Below are positions 44,836-53,352 of a stretch of 64,000 nt of DNA, one piece after another. A program made the position numbers and the translations under genes. The DNA is taken from assembly GCF_000721495.1 (NCBI RefSeq), contig NZ_JOHY01000068.1, positions 1 to 64,000 on the forward strand, in the 5' to 3' direction. The notes under the pieces were generated by a model. That model searched no databases. It was not told where the DNA came from and saw nothing but the letters and a program-made list of their open reading frames with translations. The DNA comes from Streptomyces sp. NRRL F-5123 (GTDB taxonomy: Bacteria > Actinomycetota > Actinomycetes > Streptomycetales > Streptomycetaceae). Positions within the stretch are counted from its first letter, which is position 1, and each line of letters opens with the position of its first letter.

Positions 44836-45672
44836 ATGAGCCGCAGTGACGTCCTGGTCGACGCCGACTGGGTCGAGGCCCACATCGACGACCCCAAGGT
44901 GGTCATCGTCGAGGTGGACGAGGACACCTCGGCGTACGACAAGAACCACATCAAGAACGCCGTCCGCATCGACTGGAAGCAGGACCTCCAGGACCCGGTC
45001 CGCCGCGACTTCGTGGACCAGGCGGGCTTCGAGGCGCTGCTGTCCGCCAAGGGCATCGCCAACGACGACACGGTCGTCCTCTACGGCGGCAACAACAACT
45101 GGTTCGCGTCCTACGCCTACTGGTACTTCAAGCTCTACGGCCACGACTCGGTCAAGCTGCTCGACGGCGGCCGCAAGAAGTGGGAGCTGGACTCCCGCGA
45201 CCTCGTCGCCGCCGTGCCCACGCGCCCCGCGACGGAGTACAAGGCCAAGGCCCAGAACACCGCGATCCGCGCCTTCCGCGACGACGTCGTGGCCGCGATC
45301 GGCTCGCTGAACCTGGTCGACGTGCGCTCGCCCGACGAGTTCTCCGGCAAGCTGCTCGCCCCGGCCCACCTGCCGCAGGAGCAGTCGCAGCGCCCCGGCC
45401 ACGTGCCGAGCGCCCGCAACATCCCGTGGTCGAAGAACGCCAACGACGACGGCACGTTCAAGTCCGACGACGAGCTGAAGAAGCTCTACGAGGACGAGAA
45501 CGTCGACCTGGCCAAGGACACCATCGCCTACTGCCGCATCGGCGAGCGCTCCGCGCTCACCTGGTTCGTGCTGCACGAGCTGCTCGACCAGGGCAACGTC
45601 AAGAACTACGACGGCTCGTGGACCGAGTACGGCTCGCTGGTGGGCGTGCCGATCGAGCTCGGCGCCAACTGA
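44836..45672 (+). CDS. Thiosulfate sulfurtransferase (two-domain rhodanese)
   Basis: A 278-residue enzyme with two rhodanese domains; the first (1 to about 140) lacks a catalytic Cys, the second has it in IAYCRIGERSALTWFVL (about residue 233). It is the CysA2/CysA3/SseA type of actinobacteria, moving sulfane sulfur from thiosulfate to acceptors such as cyanide or, in the cell, unknown thiols. GGAGGAGA lies 6 bases before the ATG. The next gene is sseC, the usual partner. Controlled through the upstream leader peptide. Confidence 0.94.
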   Translation: MSRSDVLVDADWVEAHIDDPKVVIVEVDEDTSAYDKNHIKNAVRIDWKQDLQDPVRRDFVDQAGFEALLSAKGIANDDTVVLYGGNNNWFASYAYWYFKLYGHDSVKLLDGGRKKWELDSRDLVAAVPTRPATEYKAKAQNTAIRAFRDDVVAAIGSLNLVDVRSPDEFSGKLLAPAHLPQEQSQRPGHVPSARNIPWSKNANDDGTFKSDDELKKLYEDENVDLAKDTIAYCRIGERSALTWFVLHELLDQGNVKNYDGSWTEYGSLVGVPIELGAN

Positions 45673-45730
45673 CCCCGACTCCGATCACCCCGATCGACGA
45701 CCCCCAGCGACAAGGCGAGGACTGAACGTT

Positions 45731-46021
45731 ATGTGTGGAGCGAAGGCCGGCGGCCCGGAACTGGCGGGCATCGACGTGGCCAAGGAGACCATCATCCAGG
45801 GCTCCGTCACCCGTGACGGCGAGCCCGTCAGCGGTTACGTGCGACTCCTGGACGGCGGCGGCGAGTTCACCGCCGAGGTGCCGACCTCGGCGACCGGGCA
45901 GTTCCGCTTCTTCGCGGCGCCCGGCACCTGGACGCTGCGCGCGCTCGTACCCGGCGCGACCGTGGACCGCACGGTCGTTGCCCAGCAGGGCACGGCGTCC
46001 GAGGTGGCCATCGCCGTCTGA
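45731..46021 (+). CDS. sseC: SseC / DUF1416 protein
   Basis: A 96-residue beta-rich protein starting MCGAKAGGPELAGIDVAKET. It matches DUF1416 (mycobacterial SseC), always found after the CysA-type rhodanese and thought to serve sulfur metabolism. A conserved Cys2 follows the start methionine. It has a transthyretin-like fold pattern in the C-terminal part (GQFRFFAAPGTWTLRALVPG). AGGA precedes the ATG. Confidence 0.9.
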   Translation: MCGAKAGGPELAGIDVAKETIIQGSVTRDGEPVSGYVRLLDGGGEFTAEVPTSATGQFRFFAAPGTWTLRALVPGATVDRTVVAQQGTASEVAIAV

Positions 46022-46078
46022 GACGGTTCGACCGGCATACGGTCGTTGTACGGCTGTACGGCTGTACGGCTGTTCTGT

Positions 46079-46113
46079 GGAGGGCCGCATCCCGCGACGG
46101 GGTGCGGCCCTCC
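46079..46113 (+). terminator. Terminator of the rhodanese-sseC operon
   Basis: Arms 46079-46093 and 46099-46113 pair over 15 bp with one wobble and a 5-base loop. Three tandem copies of an 8-bp unit (GGCTGTAC) lie just before it at about 46050-46073. Confidence 0.75.
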
Positions 46114-46198
46114 GCCGCGGCCCGCCCTCTCCCGTACGGGCGCGGTCCGTTCCGTCCGTTCTGTTTCGGTATCCGCCTGGCGGACGTACCGTTGACAT

Positions 46199-46519
46199 GT
46201 GGACGCACGACGCCGTCACTGGTATTTCGCCATGATGGGCACCTGCGTGGTGCTGTTCGTCATGGCGTGGGCAGTCGTGCGCCTGTGGTCCGTTCCGGCA
46301 GCGATCGTGATGTGCCTGGTGGCCATGACCATCCCGCCCTTCGCGGCGATCGTCGCCAACCGGCGCCGCCCGGGGGAGCGGTGGTTCGACGAGCAGGACG
46401 GGTCGGAGGACGGCGACGGCGCCGACGACGGGCAGGGTGTCTCCGACACCGGCGACCCGCAGTCGGACGCGTGGTGGAACGAACTGGAGGGGCGGGGCCG
46501 CAAGGACCACCGCAGATGA
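46199..46519 (+). CDS. DUF3099 membrane protein
   Basis: A 106-residue protein of DUF3099: two spans (about 8-30 and 32-52) and an acidic Asp/Gly-rich tail with SDAWWNELEG near the end. It is conserved in actinomycetes with no assigned role. The GTG at 46199 gives the usual start; a TACCGT -10 ends 6 bases before it, so the gene is probably leaderless. Confidence 0.88.
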   Translation: MDARRRHWYFAMMGTCVVLFVMAWAVVRLWSVPAAIVMCLVAMTIPPFAAIVANRRRPGERWFDEQDGSEDGDGADDGQGVSDTGDPQSDAWWNELEGRGRKDHRR

Positions 46520-46522
46520 GGC

Positions 46523-46548
46523 CGGGGCCGCCAGGCCCCGCTTTTTTT
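46523..46548. terminator. Rho-independent terminator with U tract
   Basis: CGGGGCC and GGCCCCG pair around GCCA and are followed by C and seven T residues. It ends the DUF3099 transcript before the convergent DsrE gene. Confidence 0.9.
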
Positions 46549-46597
46549 GTGCGCTCTGTCTGCTCTTCGTGCGTGCGTCCTCGTGCGTGCGCGCGCC

Positions 46598-46960
46598 TCA
46601 GTAGACGAGCGCCTGCACGCCCTCCGGCATGATCTCGCTGACGAAGACCTGCGCGCCCGCGATGCGGACACCCGGCAGGACGTCCCGCTCGGTGATGTCG
46701 CGACGGGCGGCGCACTGGCTGCACAGCGTGACCTGGCCCGCTCCGACGACCGCGTCGAGCAGGTCGGGAAGCGGCGCGGCGTGCGGGAGTTCGAACTCCG
46801 CGGCCCTCCCCGGCAGTGCGAACCAGGCAGACTCGCCCGTCAGCCACAGCGACACCTGCACACCGCTCGCCACCGCGACCGCGGCCACCGTGAAGGCCTG
46901 CGAGCACCGCTCGGGCGCGTCGGCGCCCGCCGTCACCTTGATCACCAGCTTGTTCGCCAT
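46598..46960 (-). CDS. DsrE-family protein
   Basis: A 120-residue protein of the DsrE/DsrF-like fold, related to sulfur-relay subunits. Cysteines lie in VTLCSQCAARRDI, a plausible persulfide site, and the opening is MANKLVIKVTAGADAPERCS. Near the rhodanese operon, a role in sulfur transfer is reasonable but unproven. The ATG has no ribosome site; TAGGCT ends 6 bases before it, again suggesting a leaderless message. Confidence 0.85.
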   Translation of the reverse strand: MANKLVIKVTAGADAPERCSQAFTVAAVAVASGVQVSLWLTGESAWFALPGRAAEFELPHAAPLPDLLDAVVGAGQVTLCSQCAARRDITERDVLPGVRIAGAQVFVSEIMPEGVQALVY

Positions 46961-47109
46961 CCGACCAGCCTAGGTGCTGGGTGTATGTGGCACACATCAC
47001 GTCGGGTCTGTGCATATTCGGTGGGGATGCGGTGTGGCGGCTGGACATAATACGAGTCTGTGTGTGATCGGTCGCACACGTGTACGTACATGCGCCTGGG
47101 GGGGCACCC

Positions 47110-47937
47110 ATGGAGGAGTTGGGCGGCGACGTGCGCCGCGACGACGACGGCGGAGCGGACGGGGAACGGGCCCCGTCCTTCGAACCGGAGCTGACCGGGG
47201 CCACCGCCCCGCCCGTGCCCGCCGAGCGGCCCTACCGGCCGATGACCCGGCGGAAGCTCACGCTCGTGCTCGCCGCGGCTCTCGTGCTCGGCGTGCTGGC
47301 CGGCGGCGGGGCGGGCTACGCCGTGCAGAGCGGCCGCCCGGCCACACCGCTGCCGCCGCTCGTCGCCGCGGGCCCGACCCAGCCCGCGGGCCCCGGGCCC
47401 ACGCAGCCCGCGCCCCAGGTCGCCGACGACCGCAACGCGATCTACGAGGGCAACCTGCTCAAGATGCTGGTGGCGGCCCCCGACGGGGCCAAGCACAGCG
47501 AGCGCGGCTGGGTCACGCAGGCGGAACTGGCCGACGAGCTGGACGGGTACAACTCCTTCGAGGAACTCAACGAGCGCGGATTCCGGCGCGCGGTCGAGGC
47601 CTCCTGGGACAGCGGGCACGACGACGCGGTCACCACCGACGTCCTGCTCACCCAGTACCGCGACGACACGAGTGTCTACACCGAGCAGGCGCTGCGCGAC
47701 TCCGCCGGCAACGCGGACCGCGACCACCAGCAGCACGCGGTGCCGCTGCCCGGCACCGTGGACGGCACGGTGTTCGCCTCGAGCAAGCCCTACAAGGAGG
47801 ACGACCTGGAGGTCTACGTCGGCCAGGCCGACGCCCGGGTCGGGAACATCTTCGTCGAGGTCTACATCTCGTCGCTCGACCCGGTGAGTGAGAAAGCCCT
47901 CCAGTCCGTGATCACGAAGCAGCTGGAGCGGCTGTGA
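47110..47937 (+). CDS. Single-span membrane-anchored protein, paralog 1
   Basis: A 275-residue protein: acidic/Pro-rich cytoplasmic part (1 to about 50), one span (LTLVLAAALVLGVLAGGGAGYA), a Pro-rich linker and an external domain (about 110-275) of unknown type. The domain has NLLKMLVAAPDGAKHSERGW and a conserved-looking GNIFVEVYISSLD near the end. It heads an operon of three genes with the same layout. I chose the ATG at 47110 after a G-rich tract; an upstream in-frame start is possible. Function unknown. Confidence 0.78.
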   Translation: MEELGGDVRRDDDGGADGERAPSFEPELTGATAPPVPAERPYRPMTRRKLTLVLAAALVLGVLAGGGAGYAVQSGRPATPLPPLVAAGPTQPAGPGPTQPAPQVADDRNAIYEGNLLKMLVAAPDGAKHSERGWVTQAELADELDGYNSFEELNERGFRRAVEASWDSGHDDAVTTDVLLTQYRDDTSVYTEQALRDSAGNADRDHQQHAVPLPGTVDGTVFASSKPYKEDDLEVYVGQADARVGNIFVEVYISSLDPVSEKALQSVITKQLERL

Positions 47938-49079
47938 GCGACGAGACCCCGCGCCCCGCGCAGCCCGAGGCGCCCGCCGTACCCGAGCCGGAAGCGGCCC
48001 CGGCCGCCGAGGTGACGCCCGAGCCCGCGCCCGAGCCTGCCGCCGAGCCCGCGCCCGAGCTTGCCGCGGAGGTGGCGCCCGCGCCGGAGCCTGCCGCCGA
48101 GGTGACCCCGGAGCCCGCGCCCGCGCCGGACACCGGGACGGGAGCGGCCCCCGAGGGTGTGCTTCCCGTGCAGCCCGCGGCGTTCGCCGCGCCCGTACCG
48201 CCGCCGCCCTCCGCGTACGGATACCCGGGCGGGCAGCCGTACGCCTACCCGGCGTGGGAGACACCCGTGCCGCCCGCGCCCCCGCGGAGGAAGCGGCGGA
48301 CCGCGCTGCTCGTGGCCGGCGCCCTCGTGGTGGTCGCCGCGGCCGGCGGGGGCTACGCGCTCACCCGGGACGGCGACGGGGGCGGCAGGCCCGGCACGCC
48401 CGTGGCCGAGCCGTCGGCGACGGCCACCCCGACGCCGAGCAGCACGTACGCGGTGACCGCGGGCGGTACCCATGTCGGCGACCTCGGCCAGATGCTGCTG
48501 CCGATGCCCGAGAGCATGCGGCCGGGCCCGGACGTCGAGCAGTTCGGGAACGACTCCGTCCTCGACGCCTCGCGGGCGAAGACGCTGCTCATGGGCGGCG
48601 ACAGCGGATCCTCCCTCTTCACCTCCGCGCAGCGCCGCCAGCTCGAAGCCGACATCGACGCGATGCACGTCAAGGGCGCCGCCCTGCGCACGTATCGCAC
48701 CGCGGACAACAAGCAGACGTACCAGCTCTTCCTCGTGCAGGTCGGCAACAAGACGGCCGCGAACGCCGGGCCGGAGGCCTACCGCTCGCTGACCAAGGGC
48801 TCGAAGTACCTGGAGATGGGCCCGGACGTGCCCGGCTACCCGCACGCGGTGTGCGTGCGCCCCTCCGACAACTCCGACGACGACTACAGCGACGACGACT
48901 ACAGCGACGACTACGACAACTACGACTATCCGTCCGTCGACACCATGTTCTGCGAGGCCACGGAGGGCGACCTGATGGTGCAGTTCCAGGCGGTCGGCAC
49001 GGCGCTCGACGAGGACGACATCTCCTCGCTGCTGCGCCTCCAGCTCGACCGGGTCAAGGCACCGGAGGAGGGCATCTGA
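47934..49079 (+). CDS. Single-span membrane-anchored protein, paralog 2
   Basis: A 381-residue protein with the same plan: Pro/Ala/Glu-rich cytoplasmic region (1 to about 120) made of repeated PEPAPE-type units, one span (ALLVAGALVVVAAAGGGYAL) and an external domain. An Asp/Tyr tract of DDDYSDD units lies at about residues 311-330, possibly metal-binding or just low complexity. Domain segments such as DLGQMLLPMPESMRPGPD recall DLRTLLLPEP in paralog 3. GTG start overlapping the previous stop by four bases. Function unknown. Confidence 0.78.
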   Translation: MSDETPRPAQPEAPAVPEPEAAPAAEVTPEPAPEPAAEPAPELAAEVAPAPEPAAEVTPEPAPAPDTGTGAAPEGVLPVQPAAFAAPVPPPPSAYGYPGGQPYAYPAWETPVPPAPPRRKRRTALLVAGALVVVAAAGGGYALTRDGDGGGRPGTPVAEPSATATPTPSSTYAVTAGGTHVGDLGQMLLPMPESMRPGPDVEQFGNDSVLDASRAKTLLMGGDSGSSLFTSAQRRQLEADIDAMHVKGAALRTYRTADNKQTYQLFLVQVGNKTAANAGPEAYRSLTKGSKYLEMGPDVPGYPHAVCVRPSDNSDDDYSDDDYSDDYDNYDYPSVDTMFCEATEGDLMVQFQAVGTALDEDDISSLLRLQLDRVKAPEEGI

Positions 49080-50086
49080 TGTCCGACGCGTCCGAGGTCC
49101 CCGAGCCTGCGCCCGTCCCCGCCGCAGGCGGGCCCGCCGAGCCCGGGCCCGTGCCCGTCCCCGAGGCCCCCGCACCGGCCCCCGAGTCCCCGCCCGCGCC
49201 CGCGCCGCCCGCTCCCGAAGCCGTGCACCCCGCCGCCCCGTCCGCGTACGCGCCCCCTGCGTACGCACCGGCCGCGTACCCACCGCCCCCGCCCGGATAC
49301 GTGACCGGCGCGCAGGCCGTGCCGTCCGCGCCCCGGCGGATGAGCCCGCGGACGCGGGTGAGGCTGCGCTGGACCGCGGTGCTGCTGGTCTTCGCCGTCT
49401 TCGGCGCCGGTACGGCCTACGCCGTGACGCGCCCGGAGCGTACGAAGATCCCCGGCCTCAAGACGCCCGACGACGGACGCTGGACGTACCCCGCGCTCGC
49501 GCTGCCGCAGCTGCCGGGCAGCAAGCCCCGCCCCTTCGACTCCACGCACAACCCCGCCGCCGTGCACTACGCCGACCTGCGGACCCTGCTCCTCCCCGAG
49601 CCGCAGGACGCGGTGGACGACGCCGCACTCCCCGGCGCGAAGGGCTGGCTGCCGCCTTCCGCCTACCTCGCGACGCGCCCGAACGGCGACGGCCCGCAGC
49701 AGGAGGCCGCGCTCAACGAGGGCGGCCTGCGGCACATCGCGGCCCGCGGCTGGACCATGCCGGACGGCACCCGCGGTGAGGTGTACCTGCTCCAGTTCAT
49801 CTCCAGGGCCTACGCGGGCCGCTACCTCCAGGACCAGGGGTCGACGCCCCCCAAGGGCGTGTCCGCGGGCGAGAAGGACTCCGCGCCGAGCGACCTCACC
49901 CACCCCGAGGGCACCGCCGTCCACGCGTTCGGCGAGAAGACCCCGTACGGCCCCGAGATGACGCGGTACGCCGCCGTCGGCGCGGGCGACACCGTCGCGG
50001 TCGTGACGCTCACCCGCAAGGGCGGCGCCGTACCGGAGCAGGCCTTCGCCCAGACGGTCGCCCTCCAGGCGCAGATGCTCGGCTGA
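49079..50086 (+). CDS. Single-span membrane-anchored protein, paralog 3
   Basis: A 335-residue protein with a Pro/Ala-rich cytoplasmic region (1 to about 95), one span (AVLLVFAVFGAGTAYAV) and an external domain with YADLRTLLLPEPQDAVDDAA and LLQFISRAYAGRYLQDQG. The ATG overlaps the stop of paralog 2 by one base, with GGAGGAGGG upstream. A GC-rich hairpin (50123-50158) follows. Function unknown. Confidence 0.78.
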   Translation: MSDASEVPEPAPVPAAGGPAEPGPVPVPEAPAPAPESPPAPAPPAPEAVHPAAPSAYAPPAYAPAAYPPPPPGYVTGAQAVPSAPRRMSPRTRVRLRWTAVLLVFAVFGAGTAYAVTRPERTKIPGLKTPDDGRWTYPALALPQLPGSKPRPFDSTHNPAAVHYADLRTLLLPEPQDAVDDAALPGAKGWLPPSAYLATRPNGDGPQQEAALNEGGLRHIAARGWTMPDGTRGEVYLLQFISRAYAGRYLQDQGSTPPKGVSAGEKDSAPSDLTHPEGTAVHAFGEKTPYGPEMTRYAAVGAGDTVAVVTLTRKGGAVPEQAFAQTVALQAQMLG

Positions 50087-50122
50087 CCCCGCCCGCCCCC
50101 GTCCCCCTGTCCCACGGAAGGC

Positions 50123-50158
50123 CCCGGCCCCTCCGCCGCACCCGGCGCGGGGGCCGGG
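50123..50158 (+). terminator. Hairpin terminator after the three-paralog operon
   Basis: CCCGGCCCC (50123-50131) pairs with GGGGCCGGG (50150-50158), with a smaller inner stem. No U tract. Confidence 0.65.
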
Positions 50159-50264
50159 CGCTTTCCGCCGCCCCCCACGTCAGACGGCCTGTCCGCGTCC
50201 GCGCGAGGCCGCGCACTAGACTTGGCGGCGGCCCTGCCCGCTGCCCTCGCGAGGAGCACGTCCC

Positions 50265-50369
50265 GTGCACATTGAGTACTACTTCGACGCCCTGCTCGTG
50301 CTGGTGTGCGTCGCCGTCGCCGCGTTCGCGCTCTACGCGGTCAAGAAGCTCTACCAGGGCCAGCGCTGA
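50265..50369 (+). CDS. Small single-span membrane protein (34 aa)
   Basis: The peptide starts VHIEYYFDALLVLVCVAVAA and continues FALYAVKKLYQGQR: a short acidic lead, one hydrophobic helix and a basic tail, so it should insert with the C-terminus inside. GAGGAG lies 8 bases before the GTG, and the next gene begins 1 base after the stop, so it is almost certainly translated as the first gene of an operon with the nitrobindin-like gene. Function unknown. Confidence 0.8.
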   Translation: MHIEYYFDALLVLVCVAVAAFALYAVKKLYQGQR

Positions 50370-50370
50370 C

Positions 50371-50934
50371 ATGATCGAGATCCCGTCCGACCTGCACCCC
50401 GACCTCGTGCCGCTGGCCTTCCTCCTCGGCCGCTGGGAGGGCGCGGGCGTCTTCGAATTCCCCGGCGCCGAGAAGTGCAACTTCGGGCAGGAGGTCGTCT
50501 TCCGCCACGACGGCCGGCCGTTCCTGGAGTACACCTCGCACACCTGGGTGCTGGACGCCGAGGGCAAGAAGACCCGCCCGCTGGAGAGCGAGACGGGCTA
50601 CTGGCGGATCGGCGCGGACCGCAAGGTGGACGTCACGACGACCCGCGACGAGGGCGTCGTCGAGATCTGGACCGGTGAGCTGGCCGAGGGCAAGCCGCAG
50701 ATCGACCTGGTCACGGACGCGGTCGCCCGGCTGCCCTTCGCCCCGGAGTACAGCGGCGGCAAGCGGCTGTACGGCTACGTGAAGAGCGACCTGATGTGGG
50801 TCGGCGAGAAGGCCACGCCGTCCGTGCCGCTGCGCCCGTACATGTCCGCGCACCTGAAGAAGGTCGTGGACCCGCGCGAGTGGGTCGGTGACCTCAAGGA
50901 CCTCCCGGACGACGGGATCGCCTTCTTCAAGTAA
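50371..50934 (+). CDS. Nitrobindin/FABP-family protein (DUF1794)
   Basis: A 187-residue beta-barrel protein. The family signature GxWxGxG is seen as LLGRWEGAGVFEF. Nitrobindins hold heme through a C-terminal histidine; HLKKVVDP near residue 168 is a candidate. Relatives scavenge nitric oxide or isomerise peroxynitrite, so a nitrosative stress role is likely. It starts directly after the 34-residue membrane peptide and lies next to nur. A palindrome at its stop codon can act as terminator. Confidence 0.88.
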   Translation: MIEIPSDLHPDLVPLAFLLGRWEGAGVFEFPGAEKCNFGQEVVFRHDGRPFLEYTSHTWVLDAEGKKTRPLESETGYWRIGADRKVDVTTTRDEGVVEIWTGELAEGKPQIDLVTDAVARLPFAPEYSGGKRLYGYVKSDLMWVGEKATPSVPLRPYMSAHLKKVVDPREWVGDLKDLPDDGIAFFK

Positions 50935-50951
50935 CCGCCGCGCGGCGGTTA
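50932..50951 (+). terminator. Palindrome at the nitrobindin-like gene end
   Basis: TAACCGCCGCGCGGCGGTTA is a perfect 20-base palindrome beginning with the stop codon; it can fold into an 8-bp stem with a tight loop. Confidence 0.5.
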
Positions 50952-51024
50952 GGACGTAGGGGTCCGACCCCTGCCCGCGGTCCGGACCCGGGGCGCGGGG
51001 GCGCCACCGCCCTACACTGGCCAC

Positions 51025-51498
51025 GTGGTCACCACCGACTGGAAGAGCGACCTGCGCCGCCGCGGCTACCGCCTCACGCCGCAGCGGCAGCTGGTGCTGG
51101 AAGCGGTCGACGCCCTGGAGCACGCCACCCCGGACGGCATCCTGTGCGAGGTGCGCAGGACCGCCTCGGGGATCAACATCTCCACCGTCTACCGCACCCT
51201 GGAGCTGCTGGAGGAGCTGGGCCTGGTCAGCCACGCCCACCTGGGCCACGGTGCCCCCACGTACCATCTCGCCGACCGGCACGACCACATGCACCTGGTG
51301 TGCCGCGACTGCGACGTGGTCACCGAGGCCGACGTCTCGCTGGCCGCGCCGCTCGGCGAGGGCCTGCGCGAGCGCTTCGGCTTCGAGACGGACATGAAGC
51401 ACTTCGCCATCTTCGGCCGCTGCGCGGACTGCGCGGCGAAGGCGGCGGCCCGCGAAGCGGCGGAGGACGGCGCGGAGTCCGCGCCGGGCGGGTCGTAG
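51025..51498 (+). CDS. nur: Nickel-responsive Fur-family regulator Nur
   Basis: A 157-residue Fur-family repressor. The start VTTDWKSDLRRRGYRLTPQR and helix GINISTVYRTLELLEELGLV match Nur. All metal ligands known from Streptomyces coelicolor Nur are in register: His70, His72 and His126 for the nickel site, and His33, His86, His88 and His90 for the M-site. Cys pairs 93/96 and in RCADCAA are also present. It controls nickel uptake and the SodN/SodF switch in Streptomyces. TACACT ends 6 bases before the GTG, so the mRNA is probably leaderless. Confidence 0.95.
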   Translation: MVTTDWKSDLRRRGYRLTPQRQLVLEAVDALEHATPDGILCEVRRTASGINISTVYRTLELLEELGLVSHAHLGHGAPTYHLADRHDHMHLVCRDCDVVTEADVSLAAPLGEGLRERFGFETDMKHFAIFGRCADCAAKAAAREAAEDGAESAPGGS

Positions 51499-51508
51499 TC
51501 TTGACGGC

Positions 51509-52480
51509 ATGACGACGAAGAGCCCCTTGCTGTCGCTGCCCGGCGCTGTCGCGGCGGAAGGCCCCGACGAAGGGGTGGCCGCGCACTACGGCGACCTCTT
51601 CCGCGAGCAGCGCTCGCTCGCCGACGGCCGCGGATTCGTGGACCTCTCGCACCGCGGCGTCGTCACCGTGACCGGCGCCGACCGGCTGCCGTGGCTGCAC
51701 CTGCTGCTCACCCAGCACGTCGAGCAGCTCCCGCCCGGGCAGGCCACCGAGGCGCTCATCCTCTCCCCGCACGGCCACATCGAGCACGCGCTCTACCTCG
51801 TGGACGACGGGGAGACGACGTGGCTGCACGTCGAGCCCGGCACCCAGGGCGCGCTGCTCGCGTACCTGGAGAGCATGAAGTTCTTCTACCGGGTCGAGAC
51901 CGCCGACGCGACCGGCCGCTTCGCCCTCGTCCACCTCCCCGCGGGCTCCATCGTGCCGCTCCCGGACGGCTGGGCGGTGCGCGAGACGCCTTACGGGCGG
52001 GACGTGTTCGTGCCGCGCGAGAGCCTGGAGGACTTCGCCGCCCAGGCGGGACCGCCCGCGGGCGTGCTCGCGTACGAGGCGCTGCGCATCGAGGCGCACC
52101 GGCCGCGGCTCGGCCTGGAGACCGACCACCGCACCATCCCGCACGAGCTGGGCTGGCTGGAGACCGCCGTCCACCTGCACAAGGGCTGCTACCGCGGCCA
52201 GGAGACGGTGGCCCGCGTGCAGAACCTCGGCCGCCCGCCGCGCCGGCTGGTCTTCCTGCACCTGGACGGCAGCGAGGTCCGGCTGCCCGGGCACGGCACC
52301 CCGCTGCGGGTGGCGGAGGAGGGCGGCGAGGGCCGCGTCGTCGGCACGGTCACGTCGTCCGCGCGGCACTGGGAGCTGGGGCCGATCGCGCTCGCGGTCG
52401 TCAAGCGCAACACCCCCGAGGGCGCGACGCTCGTGGCCGACGAGACGGCCGCCACCCAGGAGACCGTCGTCGCGCCCTGA
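51509..52480 (+). CDS. ygfZ: YgfZ/GcvT-like folate-binding protein
   Basis: A 323-residue protein related to the T-protein of glycine cleavage. The YgfZ signature KGCYRGQE (Cys near residue 227) is intact. YgfZ uses tetrahydrofolate to support iron-sulfur enzyme repair. FVDLSHRGVVTVTGADRLPW is the usual N-terminal folate-domain segment. TAGTCT, overlapping the nur stop codon, ends 7 bases before the ATG, so it has its own leaderless promoter. It converges with dtd, 12 bases apart. Confidence 0.93.
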   Translation: MTTKSPLLSLPGAVAAEGPDEGVAAHYGDLFREQRSLADGRGFVDLSHRGVVTVTGADRLPWLHLLLTQHVEQLPPGQATEALILSPHGHIEHALYLVDDGETTWLHVEPGTQGALLAYLESMKFFYRVETADATGRFALVHLPAGSIVPLPDGWAVRETPYGRDVFVPRESLEDFAAQAGPPAGVLAYEALRIEAHRPRLGLETDHRTIPHELGWLETAVHLHKGCYRGQETVARVQNLGRPPRRLVFLHLDGSEVRLPGHGTPLRVAEEGGEGRVVGTVTSSARHWELGPIALAVVKRNTPEGATLVADETAATQETVVAP

Positions 52481-52492
52481 GCCGTCCGGCGC

Positions 52493-52918
52493 TCACATCT
52501 CCAGGACGACGGTGAAGGGCCCGTCGTTGGTGAGCGACACCTTCATGTCGGCGCCGAAGACGCCCGTCTCGACGGTTGCGCCGAGCGCGCGCAACTCGGC
52601 GACGACGGCGTCCACGAGCGGCTCGGCGACCGGCCCGGGCGCGGCGGAGTTCCACGTCGGGCGGCGGCCCTTGCGGGCGTCCCCGTACAGCGTGAACTGG
52701 CTGATCACCAGCAGCGGCGCGCCGATGTCGGAGCACGACCTCTCGTCCGGGAGGATGCGCAGCGTCCACAGCTTGCGGGCGAGCTGGGCGGCCTTCTCCT
52801 CGGTGTCGTCGTGCGTCACCCCGACCAGCACGCACAACCCGGGCCCCTCGACGGCCCCGACCGTCCGCCCGTCGACCACGACTTTCGCCTCGCTCACCCG
52901 CTGGGCCACCGCACGCAT
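52493..52918 (-). CDS. dtd: D-aminoacyl-tRNA deacylase
   Basis: A 141-residue Dtd, which frees tRNA of D-amino acids. Hallmarks are the start [13 protein letters not shown], the [15 protein letters not shown] segment, and [10 protein letters not shown] at the C-terminus. A CACAAT -10 ends 6 bases before the ATG on the minus strand, so the message is probably leaderless. Longer frames upstream have no support. Confidence 0.95.
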   Translation of the reverse strand: MRAVAQRVSEAKVVVDGRTVGAVEGPGLCVLVGVTHDDTEEKAAQLARKLWTLRILPDERSCSDIGAPLLVISQFTLYGDARKGRRPTWNSAAPGPVAEPLVDAVVAELRALGATVETGVFGADMKVSLTNDGPFTVVLEM

Positions 52919-53352
52919 GCGCCCATTGTGACGCGCGCGCCGGGGGCGCCGACCCGCGGGTGGGGCGTACGCGAGGGGGCGCGCGGCACCGGCTCCCCGC
53001 GCCGGGGCGGCGGCTTCGCACAACTGTTGCGAGGCCCGTTCGGGTGCAGAGTCGCTGCGCGGCCTCGGGCCCAGGTGGCAGCATCGACGCCAGGATCCCC
53101 GGACCCGCGGCAGCCCGCCGCGTACGGGGGGTGACTCGCACTCGCGTGCGCGGCGGCCGGTCGCGTACCCGGGGTGACCTGCACCCGGTGTGCGCGGCAA
53201 CCCGTCGCGCACGCGGGTGACCGCACCTCGCGTGTGCTGCGTGCGGGGGACGACACGCATGACCGCAACCGACGCCGGACAGACTCCCGGCACCGCCGCC
53301 CACACCGGCCGGCGGCGCCGCAGAAGCCCACGCCCACCAGGAAGGGCCACCC
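52919..53352. repeat. Gene-free gap with 43-bp direct repeats before rsiG
   Basis: No gene is credible here. GGGTGAC occurs at 53129, 53172 and 53215, exactly 43 bp apart, inside three related units of 43-44 bp (from about 53120 to 53250), each with GCAC a few bases later. The spacing of four helical turns would place bound proteins on one face of the DNA. The rsiG promoter should lie at the right end. Confidence 0.6.
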
